Positions 8,858-17,940 of a DNA stretch of 64,000 bases are shown here, in pieces. Position 1 is the first letter of the stretch. The number at the start of each line of letters is the position of its first letter. The stretch comes from an uncultured Chlamydiae bacterium (lineage in GTDB: Bacteria; Chlamydiota; Chlamydiia; Chlamydiales; Rhabdochlamydiaceae), in assembly GCA_903824495.1 (NCBI GenBank), contig CAIJXB010000026.1:62001-126000 (forward strand), in the 5' to 3' direction. The position numbers and the translations under genes are program-made. The notes under the pieces were generated by a model. The model was not told the origin of the DNA. It did no database searches and saw only the letters and a program-made list of their open reading frames with translations.

Positions 8858-8938
8858 TTTACAAGGCACTTTCATGTGTCAGACACGCCATTTACAAGGC
8901 AATTTTCTATGCCTGACACAGATTTTACAAGGTAATTT
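8858..8938. repeat. Degenerate 33-bp tandem repeat, about 2.5 units
   Basis: TTTACAAGG recurs at 8858, 8891 and 8924, exactly 33 bases apart. The first two units also share an internal TGTCAGACAC / TGCCTGACAC element of palindromic character; the third unit fades into AT-rich DNA. It sits in the intergenic space between the MFS terminator and convergent pgeF. Confidence 0.6.
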
Positions 8939-8984
8939 AAATTTTAATATTTATAAATGACTAACTATTAATTAGTTATGATTT

Positions 8985-9731
8985 TTAGCAAAGCATCGCC
9001 AAAGTAGCATTTCTTCCAGTGATTTTTTCCCTGCGATAAGAGAAGTAATCTTCCTTGTTTTCGTAGGTACAGATCTCGGCGCATTCTATATGGGAAGGGG
9101 CAATTCCGGCGGCTTTGAGCTGCATCCGGCTGATCTCCCAGAGGTTGAAATAATTTTCCTTCCATTGAAACTCGTGGAAGTGGGAAGGGAATTCAGTCTT
9201 AAAATTGACAAACTCTGACTGGTTTGGGCCTAAGCTTGGGGAGATACAGACAATGACATTAGCAGGATTCGAGCCCATTTTTTTCATAGCTTCGATAGTC
9301 ACGCCGTAGATATTTTGAACATTGCCTCTCCACCCAGAGTGAACGTTCGCAAGAATGTTTTCTACAGGATCGTAAAAAATCGCAGCTTGGCAATCAGCAT
9401 GCTTGATCATAAGCGCTTTATTTTTTTCTTTTGTGATAAGACCATCACACGCTTCGTTTGAGGTGTAAGGACCTTCTACTACATGCACATTAACACTGTG
9501 GGTCTGATGTGCAGAAATGAGCTCTCCAGACGGAAAAAGAGACAAAATCCGTTTCCTATTTTCCTCTACATGCAATGGATCATCACCTGTTGATCCACCG
9601 GCATTAAGACTTTGGAAAGGTTCCTTGCTAACTCCTCCATGACATAAAAAAATACCATGCTTTACATTTGAAAAATCTTGTAGCTGCTCAAACTCGAGCC
9701 ACTCTATGTCATTATGTTTTTTGCGGATCAC
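8985..9731 (-). CDS. pgeF: Peptidoglycan editing factor PgeF (YfiH/laccase-domain family)
   Basis: The 248-residue protein has the conserved features of the multicopper-polyphenol-oxidoreductase-like YfiH family: SAHQTHSVNVH, ADCQAAIFYDP, NVHSGWRG, GPNQSEFV and the C-terminal CTYENKEDYFSYRRE. The His and Cys residues of these motifs form the zinc-dependent active site. In E. coli the enzyme removes L-Ser wrongly inserted in place of L-Ala in peptidoglycan precursors; related proteins act on purine nucleosides. In chlamydiae it would serve the reduced peptidoglycan pathway. It stands alone, 57 bp from the divergent CPBP gene. Confidence 0.88.
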   Translation of the reverse strand: MIRKKHNDIEWLEFEQLQDFSNVKHGIFLCHGGVSKEPFQSLNAGGSTGDDPLHVEENRKRILSLFPSGELISAHQTHSVNVHVVEGPYTSNEACDGLITKEKNKALMIKHADCQAAIFYDPVENILANVHSGWRGNVQNIYGVTIEAMKKMGSNPANVIVCISPSLGPNQSEFVNFKTEFPSHFHEFQWKENYFNLWEISRMQLKAAGIAPSHIECAEICTYENKEDYFSYRREKITGRNATLAMLC

Positions 9732-9788
9732 ACTGTATCTCCTGTATTTTTCTTTGCAAAAAAAGAAAACTCATCAAAAATGTAGATC

Positions 9789-10661
9789 ATGATCAGTATT
9801 TCTATTTTTTACCATCATCCGATTCAAACCTTGAGTTTTTTTGCTCTTGTGATGGCTCTTTGCAGCATCTGGGTTAAAAAAACATTCTGGATCTGGGGCT
9901 CGTTTGGGATTATCTCTTTAGCTAGCGCCTTTGTTTCTGATCTTTTAGATCCTGTCGCTTTTTTACCTTTAGGCTTTTTCATTCTTCTACTTTTTGGTCT
10001 GGGGTCGAATGTCCAAGGACTCAGCCGATTTCTTTTGGCATCTACGGCTTTTCTGATTGGAGGAGCGCTCTTCTTTCACATCATGCCAGGGTTTAACGAT
10101 CAGACATCTCTACCCTATCCTCTTTGCTTAAATTATGGCAAAACTTTTGTAGGGCTGTCTTTACTTGGGATGATGATCCCAACTTTGCCTTTTTCGAAAA
10201 TAGGCAAAGTCCCGCTTACTCTAGCTCTTGTCGGAGCTTGTTTTTTAAGCGCGCTTTTTTTCTTTTTGCATCCTGCTCTTTATAACTTTCACTTCTCTCT
10301 TTCCTTTTTCCCCTGGGCGCTCATGACATTACTTTTTGTCATCATCCCGGAAGAGGCGCTTTTAAGAGGTTTTTTACAAAAGGAAATCACAAACTGGATC
10401 GGAGGAGGAATGAAGGCTCAAGTATCGGCTGTTGCCATCACAACGTGTCTTTATCCTCTTTTTCATTTAACATGGGTGGGAGATATGAACTTGTTCATTC
10501 CGACTTGTGTTGCTGGATTTGTCTATGCGCTTTTGTATCAAATGACAAAAGCTATTGAGACACCGATTGTGTCTCATTTTCTTGTGAGCTGCGTCTACTT
10601 CCTGTTTTTTGGACATCTTCCCTTCTTTAGGGAACTACCTTGTATGAGCCTTGGGCTCTAA
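9789..10661 (+). CDS. CPBP-family intramembrane glutamic endopeptidase
   Basis: The 290-residue membrane protein has about eight hydrophobic helices. Near residue 180 it carries the CPBP/Abi signature EEALLRGFLQ (EExxxR), then FHLTWVGD (FHxxW) and a later SHFLVSCVYF, supplying the Glu, Arg and His residues of type II CAAX-prenyl-protease-like enzymes. Bacterial members cleave membrane-buried substrates; the target here is unknown. The 3' end overlaps the convergent small secreted-protein gene by 27 bp. Confidence 0.8.
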   Translation: MISISIFYHHPIQTLSFFALVMALCSIWVKKTFWIWGSFGIISLASAFVSDLLDPVAFLPLGFFILLLFGLGSNVQGLSRFLLASTAFLIGGALFFHIMPGFNDQTSLPYPLCLNYGKTFVGLSLLGMMIPTLPFSKIGKVPLTLALVGACFLSALFFFLHPALYNFHFSLSFFPWALMTLLFVIIPEEALLRGFLQKEITNWIGGGMKAQVSAVAITTCLYPLFHLTWVGDMNLFIPTCVAGFVYALLYQMTKAIETPIVSHFLVSCVYFLFFGHLPFFRELPCMSLGL

Positions 10662-10919
10662 CTGTGCATAGAGGGATGAAAAAATCTGATCAACTCTTTG
10701 ATCTGGTGATAAATCACCTCCACTGTTTTGCATAGCCAAGTGTCTTTCTTTTACAGAAAATTTATAGCAAAACAGGCGTCGATTTGCGTCTGACAATTTA
10801 GAAGCAAAGACCATCTCTTCAGAAGAGAGAGAAAACATGTTCGCACTCGGGAATGCTTCGGATTCTGCAGCATGCACTTGAGAAAACAAAAGAGGTAAAA
10901 GACAAAGAAGGAATTTCAT
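10635..10919 (-). CDS. Small secreted protein, paralogue of its upstream neighbour
   Basis: The 94-residue protein has a signal peptide (MKFLLCLLPLLFSQVHAAE). The mature part reads MVFASKLSDANRRLF and later LSPDQRVDQIFSSL, which lines up with YVFAAQLNDTNKQAF and LSPDAAVEKVVATM in the next gene upstream, so the two arose by tandem duplication. No known family is recognised. It lies 6 bp downstream of its paralogue and is surely cotranscribed. Periplasmic or secreted location is inferred from the signal peptide. Confidence 0.7.
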   Translation of the reverse strand: MKFLLCLLPLLFSQVHAAESEAFPSANMFSLSSEEMVFASKLSDANRRLFCYKFSVKERHLAMQNSGGDLSPDQRVDQIFSSLYAQLEPKAHTR

Positions 10920-10925
10920 AAAAAA

Positions 10926-11234
10926 CTAGTCCTTGTTTTGCATTGTCGCAACTACTTTCTCTACTGCAGCATCAGGGCTCAGAGTATTTCCTGTCGTATT
11001 AAAAAGAGCTGTCATATGCATACACTCTGCTCTTTGCTCAGAGGTCATACGAACAAAGGCTTGTTTATTTGTATCGTTTAACTGCGCTGCAAATACATAT
11101 TCATCCGTTGTCATGTCAGAAAAAGGATCAGAAGTGATTTGATCTTCAGGTCTTGGGCCTTCGCTATCAGAAAAGACAGGAAGACAGGTTAAGGATGCAA
11201 CTGCACTTAGGGTGAGGATCCATAGTTTTTTCAT
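10926..11234 (-). CDS. Small secreted protein, first of a tandem pair
   Basis: The 102-residue product has a signal peptide (MKKLWILTLSAVASLTCLPVFSD). The start at 11234 is preceded by AAGGAGA at good spacing; an in-frame start ten codons upstream lacks this. The central segment, TTDEYVFAAQLNDTNKQAF, and the LSPDAAVEKV segment match the downstream gene. Function is unknown. The predicted fold is short and helical, with two conserved blocks joined by a variable linker. Confidence 0.72.
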   Translation of the reverse strand: MKKLWILTLSAVASLTCLPVFSDSEGPRPEDQITSDPFSDMTTDEYVFAAQLNDTNKQAFVRMTSEQRAECMHMTALFNTTGNTLSPDAAVEKVVATMQNKD

Positions 11235-11296
11235 AAAAAATCTCCTTGTTATTTCAAGGATCATTTAATAAGAAGCGAAGATTTTATGCAAACATC

Positions 11297-13048
11297 TTAC
11301 ATACGGGAAACTGTATGAAGCCCTAGAAGCTCAAGTCCTTTTTCTAGGACTCTAGCGGTTGCTTCACAAAGAAGAAGGCGGCTCTTCTCCTCAGGAACCC
11401 CTTCAACGCGGCAGTCGCGGTAGAAGGCATTGAACTTTTCTGAAAGGACATAGAGGTAATCTGAAAGGCGGTTAGGAAGAAGATCTTTAGAGATCGACTC
11501 TAGCGTTTCAGGTAGTTGACATAGGTGAAGAGCAAGCTGTAGCTCTGATGGGTGAGATAAAGCTATAGAATTTTGCTTTAAAAGCGTTTCCATATCACCT
11601 TGGCTCTTTCGTTTGATCCCTTGGATACGAACAAAGGCGTAGAGTAAAAAGGCGGCAGTATTGCCTTCAAATTTAAGCATTCTGTCATAACTAAAAACGT
11701 AATCTTTGATTCTGTTGCCAGAAAGATCTGCATACTTGACAGCGCCAATTCCTAAAGCTTTTGCAATGGAGTTTTTTTCTTCTTGAGACGCGTCAGGAAG
11801 TCTTTCATCAACGATAGCTTTAGCGCGCTCTACGGCTTCAAGTAGAAGATCGATCAGTTTTTCAGTTTCACCAGATCTAGTTTTAAACTTTTTACCATCA
11901 GGGCCTAATACTACACCAAACGTCACGTGATCAAGACGTACTTTTGAAGGATCATAATAGCCGGCTTTTTCAGCAGCTCTAAAGACCATTTGAAAATGCA
12001 GAGCTTGTCCAGCATCGGTTAAAATGATGATCCGATCTGCTTTTTCTATATGCACGCGATGTTTTAAAGCGGCCATGTCTGTAGTTTCATAGTTAAATCC
12101 TCCATCAGACTTTTGAACAATCATAGGAAGCGGCTCTCCATCTCTTCCTACAATTCCTTCTAGGAAAACACATTTGGCGCCATCTGAAACAGTGATAAGT
12201 CCCTTTTTCTCAAGATCAGAGATGACCTCTAATAAATAGGGATTGTAAAAGGATTCTCCTCTTTCCTCCGTTCTAACGCCCATCAGATCATAGATCTCTT
12301 GAAAGGCCTTGCGAGAAATTTCGCAGATCATCTCCCAAGCATCTAAAGATTCTTTGTCTCCCGCTTGGAGCTTTACAACTTGAAGCTGTGATCGTTTCTT
12401 AAAATCTGTATCTTCATCGAAGAGTTTTTTAGAAGCTTTATACCAGTTCATAAGTGATGTTAAATCAGTTGGCTCAGCCCCTGATAACACATTTGGATGG
12501 TTCTCTTTCAAAAATCTGATGAGCATTCCGAACTGGGTTCCCCAGTCTCCAATGTGGTTGAGTCTGAGAACATCATGACCCAAAAATTCAAAGACACGCG
12601 CGATTGCATCTCCAATGATTGTGGAGCGCAAATGTCCAACATGGAGCTCTTTTGCGACATTAGGGGAGGAAAACTCGACGATGACTCTTTGTTTAAGAGT
12701 TGGTCTTTGTACACCTAAAAATGGATCTTTTAAAACGACATTGACCTGTTTTTCAAGAGATTGAGTGGCAAGGGTCATGTTCATGAAACCAGGACCTGCG
12801 ACTTCAATCTTAGAAAAAAGATCACTGGAATTTGGGTCTTTAAGAAGAAATGCTTTTAAAGCTTCCGCAACTTCTCGCGGATTTTTTTTGAGCAACTTTC
12901 CAATCTTTAAACAAGAATTACACTGGTAATGACCAAAGCTCTCCTGAGAGCTTTGGACCACTTCCGCTTCCCCGTCTTTCCACTCTGGATACACGGAAGT
13001 GATTGCAGTGTCTAATAATTTTGTCAGTCGAGATTGAAAAGTTGTCAT
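11297..13048 (-). CDS. argS: Arginyl-tRNA synthetase
   Basis: The 583-residue class I synthetase attaches arginine to tRNA-Arg. Visible are the N-terminal additional (Add-1) domain, the HIGH signature as HVGHLRSTIIGD (about 137-148), GDWGTQFGML, the KMSKS-equivalent region GKKFKTRSGE, and the C-terminal anticodon-binding DALR helices ending in LLGLHTVSRM. DALR-domain ArgS enzymes often lack a canonical KMSKS, as here. Length is typical. Leucine dehydrogenase lies 40 bp upstream on the same strand. Confidence 0.95.
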   Translation of the reverse strand: MTTFQSRLTKLLDTAITSVYPEWKDGEAEVVQSSQESFGHYQCNSCLKIGKLLKKNPREVAEALKAFLLKDPNSSDLFSKIEVAGPGFMNMTLATQSLEKQVNVVLKDPFLGVQRPTLKQRVIVEFSSPNVAKELHVGHLRSTIIGDAIARVFEFLGHDVLRLNHIGDWGTQFGMLIRFLKENHPNVLSGAEPTDLTSLMNWYKASKKLFDEDTDFKKRSQLQVVKLQAGDKESLDAWEMICEISRKAFQEIYDLMGVRTEERGESFYNPYLLEVISDLEKKGLITVSDGAKCVFLEGIVGRDGEPLPMIVQKSDGGFNYETTDMAALKHRVHIEKADRIIILTDAGQALHFQMVFRAAEKAGYYDPSKVRLDHVTFGVVLGPDGKKFKTRSGETEKLIDLLLEAVERAKAIVDERLPDASQEEKNSIAKALGIGAVKYADLSGNRIKDYVFSYDRMLKFEGNTAAFLLYAFVRIQGIKRKSQGDMETLLKQNSIALSHPSELQLALHLCQLPETLESISKDLLPNRLSDYLYVLSEKFNAFYRDCRVEGVPEEKSRLLLCEATARVLEKGLELLGLHTVSRM

Positions 13049-13088
13049 TGTACTTGTACTGCTTTATTTATTTATAATGTTACTTAAC

Positions 13089-14195
13089 TTAAGCAAAATG
13101 GTGGAAACAAGGAGCCTCTGTTCTCACGCCAATCTTATGCTCGAGTCTATAGTCTCCGAGATCAACCGCTGTTTGGTGTGTAGATCTACCTGTTTCTTCC
13201 GCACGATCAAAGATCGTAAGAAGTTGCTCATACAGTGCATCGACTTTATCTCTTGCAGAAACCGGATCATACCCTTGAGGATAGATTTCTTCTGCAACAT
13301 TAATAAGGCCGCCTGCATTGATTACAAAATCAGGAGCGTACAAAATACCTTTTTGAACAAGCGTATCTCCGTCTGTATCGAGCAGAAGCTGATTGTTTGC
13401 AGCTCCAGCAACAATTTTGCAGCGAAGAGCTGGGATGGTTTTTTGGTTGATGATGCCACCTAAAGCGCAAGGAGCTAGAACATCACAAGAAGCTGACAAG
13501 ATCTCGTTAGGAGGAAGATAGGTCGCTCCATATTGTTTTGCTATTTTGCGAGCTCTTTCTTCATTCACATCGGACAGGATAAGATCCGCGCCGTTCCAAA
13601 AAAGGAGACTTGCCAAAATTGTACCAACACTTCCAACGCCTTGGATAGCAACAGTGCGCCCTTTTACAGACTCTGAACCATATACTTTTTTCAAGGCAGC
13701 TTGGATCCCTTTATAAACGCCCCATGCTGTGTAATAAGAAGGGTTCCCACTACTTTTATCGTGCATGAGTCCAACAACATATTTTGTTACACTTGCAATA
13801 ACTGCGATGTCATCTGTAGAACATCCAACGTCTTCAGCTGCAATGTAGATACCGCCAAGACGCTCTAACGCTCTTCCAAAGGCTTTAAGAAGTTCTGGAG
13901 TTTTTTCTTCAGGAGAAGCAATGATTACGCTTTTGCCTCCACCTAATGAACAACCTGATACAGCAGATTTATAAGTCATCCCTTTAGCGAGTCTTTTCAC
14001 ATCTGTTAAAGCATCTTCAAATGTTGCGTAAGGATAAATACGAGTTCCGCCAAGAGCAACTCCAAGTGTTAGGTTGTGAAGGCAGATGATTGCTTTGAGA
14101 CCAACGCTCGAATCTTCTATTTTGTATACTTTTTCATAGCCTTCGACCAGAATCTCTTCCATCGTTAGACAGTCTTCTTGAAATAATGTCTCCAT
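13089..14195 (-). CDS. ldh: Leucine/branched-chain amino acid dehydrogenase
   Basis: The 368-residue protein belongs to the Glu/Leu/Phe/Val dehydrogenase family, which oxidatively deaminates the amino acid with NAD. The substrate pocket sequence GGGKSVI contains the catalytic-region lysine, MTYKSAVSG supplies the second lysine, and the NAD Rossmann motif is AIQGVGSVG (about 186-194). CALGGIIN is conserved in leucine dehydrogenases. It could link host-derived branched amino acids to NADH production or supply keto acids for lipid synthesis. A homologue exists in Chlamydia. The 281-bp gap upstream is AT-rich and holds the OTU gene promoter. Confidence 0.88.
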   Translation of the reverse strand: METLFQEDCLTMEEILVEGYEKVYKIEDSSVGLKAIICLHNLTLGVALGGTRIYPYATFEDALTDVKRLAKGMTYKSAVSGCSLGGGKSVIIASPEEKTPELLKAFGRALERLGGIYIAAEDVGCSTDDIAVIASVTKYVVGLMHDKSSGNPSYYTAWGVYKGIQAALKKVYGSESVKGRTVAIQGVGSVGTILASLLFWNGADLILSDVNEERARKIAKQYGATYLPPNEILSASCDVLAPCALGGIINQKTIPALRCKIVAGAANNQLLLDTDGDTLVQKGILYAPDFVINAGGLINVAEEIYPQGYDPVSARDKVDALYEQLLTIFDRAEETGRSTHQTAVDLGDYRLEHKIGVRTEAPCFHHFA

Positions 14196-14415
14196 CGCGC
14201 CCTCTCAAGTAAAAAGTTATATAGTTAAATCAAAAAAATTTCATTGAGGTCAGCATAACACCCGTTTCTCATAAAATCAACCTCTTTGAGCCTTATGTCG
14301 CATTAAATAAACCTCAAAAACACATAACTAACTAAATATAAGCGACTTGAAAAAGAGCTAAGCAAACGAAAACAAATAAACAACTAACAATAAAAAGTTA
14401 AATAAATTGCTTAAA

Positions 14416-14444
14416 TTGAAATTAACGCAACATAAAGATACAAT
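14416..14444 (+). promoter_or_regulatory. Sigma-66/70-type promoter of the OTU gene
   Basis: TTGAAA (14416-14421) and TACAAT (14439-14444) are separated by 17 bases, 33 bp before the OTU start codon, which has its own GAAGGA ribosome site. The surrounding DNA is very AT-rich, so chance matches are possible. Confidence 0.5.
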
Positions 14445-14476
14445 AAGCATTATTTATCTATGAGAAGGATCTCTAA

Positions 14477-16612
14477 ATGAGTGAACCTACAAATCGAACA
14501 GGGCAGAGCAGCGCAGCCAATTATTCCAGAAGAGACCCCCATGAGCGCAGAGACTCGTCTCTGCTAAACATGAAAACCACTAGCGCCGCAGCAAACTCTC
14601 TTCTCTATGATAAAAGAGACTACAAACCCCTCCGCAGAAGAACAGTAAATAACGATCCAAATAACGGGAAGATCCCTGCAACCTATCAAAATACAATAGA
14701 AAAAAAATCATCCTCCAACGAAAGAAATCCTTTAGGAAACCGAAGAGCTCCAACTCTTTCTCCAATCCAAAATACATCTACTAATGAAATACCAACATAC
14801 ACGCGTCGAAAAAAGGTAAAAAAAACAGAATCGCCTGTCCGCGAAAATCCACCTCAAAGTGCATTTCGAATCGCGTATCTTTTCTTTGCTGGTATATGCG
14901 CTCTTATCGGAGCTATTGTATACGGCCTTTTCAGAGCCTTTTCAGCTCAACCCACAGCTTCCCAGTTGACTAGAGACCTAACTGAGCAAGAACCGTTACT
15001 CCCTTTTCTACACAAAAGAGAAAGAAATCTTGACTATCTAGCAAGTAAATATAATTCGCACATTATGGACAATGTGAACTCGCTACAAGCTCAGCACTCT
15101 ATCACAGGCGTAAGACCGATTAGAGGAGATGGTAATTGCTATTATCGAGCGACCTTATTTGGACTATTAGAGCAAGTCATTCAAAAAGATCCAAAGGAAA
15201 GACAATCAAGACTAGAGTACATAGCGGGTGCATTCAAACAAATCAGACCTCAGACGCTAGCTCATCAAGAGTTCATAGGGTATCTCGAACAAGCCGCAAG
15301 AGGTTCCATATGGAATTCTATAGAAGAGCTCGAAACTGCATTTCTGGATGAACAGTTCAACTCTGTAATGGTAAGATCCGCTAAAGATCTTTTGGCTCAT
15401 TGGACTAGGCAGAATGCCGGAACAGAATTCCACGGACTAACCCTTAAAACTTCCATAACAACCGGATATGGCAGTGTAGATCGATTTATCTCTGAAGCCA
15501 TCTCCCCTGAAGGACGATGCGCAGAAGGCCCTCCCATTTATTTAGGAGGATTAGGCATTGCTCTTGGTTTCAATATTACCACATACGTGCTACCAAGAAC
15601 AGCCGACTCCACAATTTCAATACACGCAAACATGTCCGCTAAAACAACGGGCGAAGAGGTACATTTAGTTCTAAGACCAGGGCACTATGACTTGCTTTAC
15701 AAATCAAACTCCACAGGCAGATCGGAAGAAATTCCTTCTGACCTTCTCGCTCAATCAAAACATGAAGCCAGAAGTCACACAAGACGTATAAAAAACCGAG
15801 AAAACCAAGAACTTAAGGTTGCGATCAACAAATCAACCTCAAACATTCTCGATAAAAACATCTATGGCAGCCGCCTCTTAGATTCAATTAAAGCGGGCCT
15901 CTTGGGATTTGAAAATCCCAGCGAACCATTACTTCCTCTCTCTCCGGGAGTAGCAAGACAAATCGACATCCTCAAAGGCCCACCTTATAATATTAAGAAG
16001 TGGAGACCTATAGCTGGCGATGGGAATTGCTATTATCGAGCTAACATGTTTGGCCTCATCGAACAAATCATTAAAAATGGCAACCGAGAGAGATTTAATG
16101 AGCTCGCGGAGATCTTTGAAGCAATTACTCCATCATTACCTAGAGAGCATCAATCCGATCATAATCGTTTTGTTGCTGGCTTAAAAGCCGCAGCTTCTGG
16201 GGATCTTTGGGAAACATTAGACAGCTTTAAACACGATGTCGTTCATACAACGCTTGATACCTTGATGGTACGCGCCGCTCGTTACCTCGTCGCGAGTGAA
16301 ATTCAGAACATGGCGGAACAACAGCCTGATGAGTATGGGATAACCATCGAACACTTGATCGGAGAGCAATCCTTACAAGACTACTGCGCAAACATTAGAA
16401 GCCTAGGGAAAGATGCAGAAGGACCCCATGTAAATATGAGTATTTTGAGTAGGACCTTAAAATTTCCTCTAGCCCTGCATACGGCAGCCGGGACGGGAGG
16501 ATTATTCACTGTGGAGCAAACTCGCGGTTATGAAAACGAAAAAGTTTCTATTCTACTCGTACCTGAAAGAACTCACTACGTTTTAGTTTATCCGAATGCT
16601 ACCAGAGCTTAA
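14477..16612 (+). CDS. Membrane-anchored protein with two OTU deubiquitinase domains
   Basis: The 711-residue protein has a basic, Ser/Asn-rich N-terminal tail (1-125), one transmembrane helix (about 129-155) and two OTU cysteine-protease domains. The first has DGNCYYR with C221 and GHYDLLY with H403; the second has DGNCYYR with C518 and THYVLVY with H700. Both therefore keep the catalytic Cys and His with an aromatic residue after the His. OTU enzymes remove ubiquitin; bacteria have no ubiquitin, so this is inferred to be a translocated effector acting on host conjugates, anchored in a membrane such as the inclusion. The two domains are an internal duplication. There is no Sec signal peptide; the N-terminal tail suits type III export. 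Confidence 0.88.
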   Translation: MSEPTNRTGQSSAANYSRRDPHERRDSSLLNMKTTSAAANSLLYDKRDYKPLRRRTVNNDPNNGKIPATYQNTIEKKSSSNERNPLGNRRAPTLSPIQNTSTNEIPTYTRRKKVKKTESPVRENPPQSAFRIAYLFFAGICALIGAIVYGLFRAFSAQPTASQLTRDLTEQEPLLPFLHKRERNLDYLASKYNSHIMDNVNSLQAQHSITGVRPIRGDGNCYYRATLFGLLEQVIQKDPKERQSRLEYIAGAFKQIRPQTLAHQEFIGYLEQAARGSIWNSIEELETAFLDEQFNSVMVRSAKDLLAHWTRQNAGTEFHGLTLKTSITTGYGSVDRFISEAISPEGRCAEGPPIYLGGLGIALGFNITTYVLPRTADSTISIHANMSAKTTGEEVHLVLRPGHYDLLYKSNSTGRSEEIPSDLLAQSKHEARSHTRRIKNRENQELKVAINKSTSNILDKNIYGSRLLDSIKAGLLGFENPSEPLLPLSPGVARQIDILKGPPYNIKKWRPIAGDGNCYYRANMFGLIEQIIKNGNRERFNELAEIFEAITPSLPREHQSDHNRFVAGLKAAASGDLWETLDSFKHDVVHTTLDTLMVRAARYLVASEIQNMAEQQPDEYGITIEHLIGEQSLQDYCANIRSLGKDAEGPHVNMSILSRTLKFPLALHTAAGTGGLFTVEQTRGYENEKVSILLVPERTHYVLVYPNATRA

Positions 16613-16761
16613 GCCGTAGAAATTAAAGAATTTTTTTGAGATAAAAGATAAGAAAGCTGATCCCAAGCCTTGAAGATAATAGAGACATAGGATAGACTTT
16701 CCTTCTTTCCATCCATCTATTCTATTGGAATATTTAAGAATAACCCCTACTTGAGGTAACT

Positions 16762-17496
16762 ATGGGAACACTCGTCATCACTGAATCTCTTAAAGATGAG
16801 TTAGATAGCTTTCTACAGAAAAACAAAAAAACGGATCTTATTACAGCCTATCTTTTTTTTCTGGGAAAGAAATTTAACATTTCTCCAGTCCTCTATGTTA
16901 GAGATAAAACGATCTATCAAGGACAAGAAGACCTTTTAAAGAGACTTGAAGAACAAGGAAAGCTTTGGAGAGAGACCGAGATCAAAATCCAAACAGGCCC
17001 TCAAGGCGTCAACGAGCTCACAAAAAAAGTTTATATCTGCCCCTTTACCGGAAAAGTATTTGGCGACAACACCCACCCGAATCCTCAAGATGCGATCTAT
17101 GACTGGGTCTCCAAATGCCCAGAAAACAAAGAGAGAGTCGGTGGACTTAAAGTGAAAAGATTTTTTGTGTCCGAAGATCCTGAGATCATTAAGAACTATA
17201 TCATCAAAAGAAAAGATCCTATCAAAAAAATCGTCTTCTCTTCTGCTGCCACAGGAAAGCTCTTTAACAGTAAACATGCGATTATCGAAGACTTTACACA
17301 AAACCAATTAAAGTCCATTCCTTTGACTGAAGTTCCTAATCAGAACAGATTTCAAATTGAAGAACATTTTCTAGCCTTCATCCAAACTCAATTAGAAGAA
17401 AGCAAAATTGCATCCTTCGTCGAAGCCCTTTCCGGTTTTGATGAATTTGCTCCTTTCCTCGATCTTTGGCTGGAAGAAGAGAAAGAAGAAGCTTAA
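16762..17496 (+). CDS. DUF2709 chlamydial conserved protein
   Basis: The 244-residue protein starts MGTLVITESLKDEL and is soluble and charged. From its sequence style and its place beside tsaE and dnaQ it matches the chlamydia-specific DUF2709 family (CT538 in C. trachomatis by recall). A short motif YICPFTGKVFGDNTHPNP contains the only paired cysteine/histidine-like residues, and FVSEDPEIIKNYI follows. No enzymatic signature is recognised. It is the first gene of a tight unit with tsaE, engB and dnaQ (gaps of 9, 0 and 15 bp). Confidence 0.75.
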   Translation: MGTLVITESLKDELDSFLQKNKKTDLITAYLFFLGKKFNISPVLYVRDKTIYQGQEDLLKRLEEQGKLWRETEIKIQTGPQGVNELTKKVYICPFTGKVFGDNTHPNPQDAIYDWVSKCPENKERVGGLKVKRFFVSEDPEIIKNYIIKRKDPIKKIVFSSAATGKLFNSKHAIIEDFTQNQLKSIPLTEVPNQNRFQIEEHFLAFIQTQLEESKIASFVEALSGFDEFAPFLDLWLEEEKEEA

Positions 17497-17505
17497 GTAA
17501 ACTTC

Positions 17506-17940
17506 ATGACGCAGTCTCTTACCTTCTTTACAAAATCTTCCGAAGACACCCAAAAAGCAGGAAGAGAGATTGCGAAATTTATTAGGCCCGGAGACGTTGT
17601 TTGCTTAACCGGCGATCTTGGAGCTGGAAAAACAACCTTGATGAAAGGGCTTTCTAAAGAGCTTGCTGAAATTCCCCCTGAAGAAGTGACGAGTCCTACC
17701 TTTACCTATTTGCATATCTATTCCGGAACTCGCAAAATTCACCATTTCGACTTATACAGACTCTCTTCGAGCGAAGAATTTTTGTCTTTAGGATTTCATG
17801 AATTTTTATCTGATAGCTCCATTTGCTGTATCGAATGGCCAGACAAGATCCCCAAAGAGCTTTACTTACAAAAGGTCTCTATTGACATTGCGTATCTCTC
17901 TTTAGAAACAAGAAAAATCACTTTTGAGAGGCATACATAA
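17506..17940 (+). CDS. tsaE: tRNA threonylcarbamoyladenosine biosynthesis ATPase TsaE
   Basis: The 144-residue P-loop ATPase has Walker A GDLGAGKTTLMKG (about 35-47), a switch-like TSPTFTYLHIY and the conserved HFDLYRL and CIEWPDKI segments. TsaE works with TsaB and TsaD to form the t6A37 modification of ANN-decoding tRNAs. The length is normal. It starts 9 bp after the DUF2709 gene and its stop directly abuts the engB start codon. Confidence 0.93.
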   Translation: MTQSLTFFTKSSEDTQKAGREIAKFIRPGDVVCLTGDLGAGKTTLMKGLSKELAEIPPEEVTSPTFTYLHIYSGTRKIHHFDLYRLSSSEEFLSLGFHEFLSDSSICCIEWPDKIPKELYLQKVSIDIAYLSLETRKITFERHT

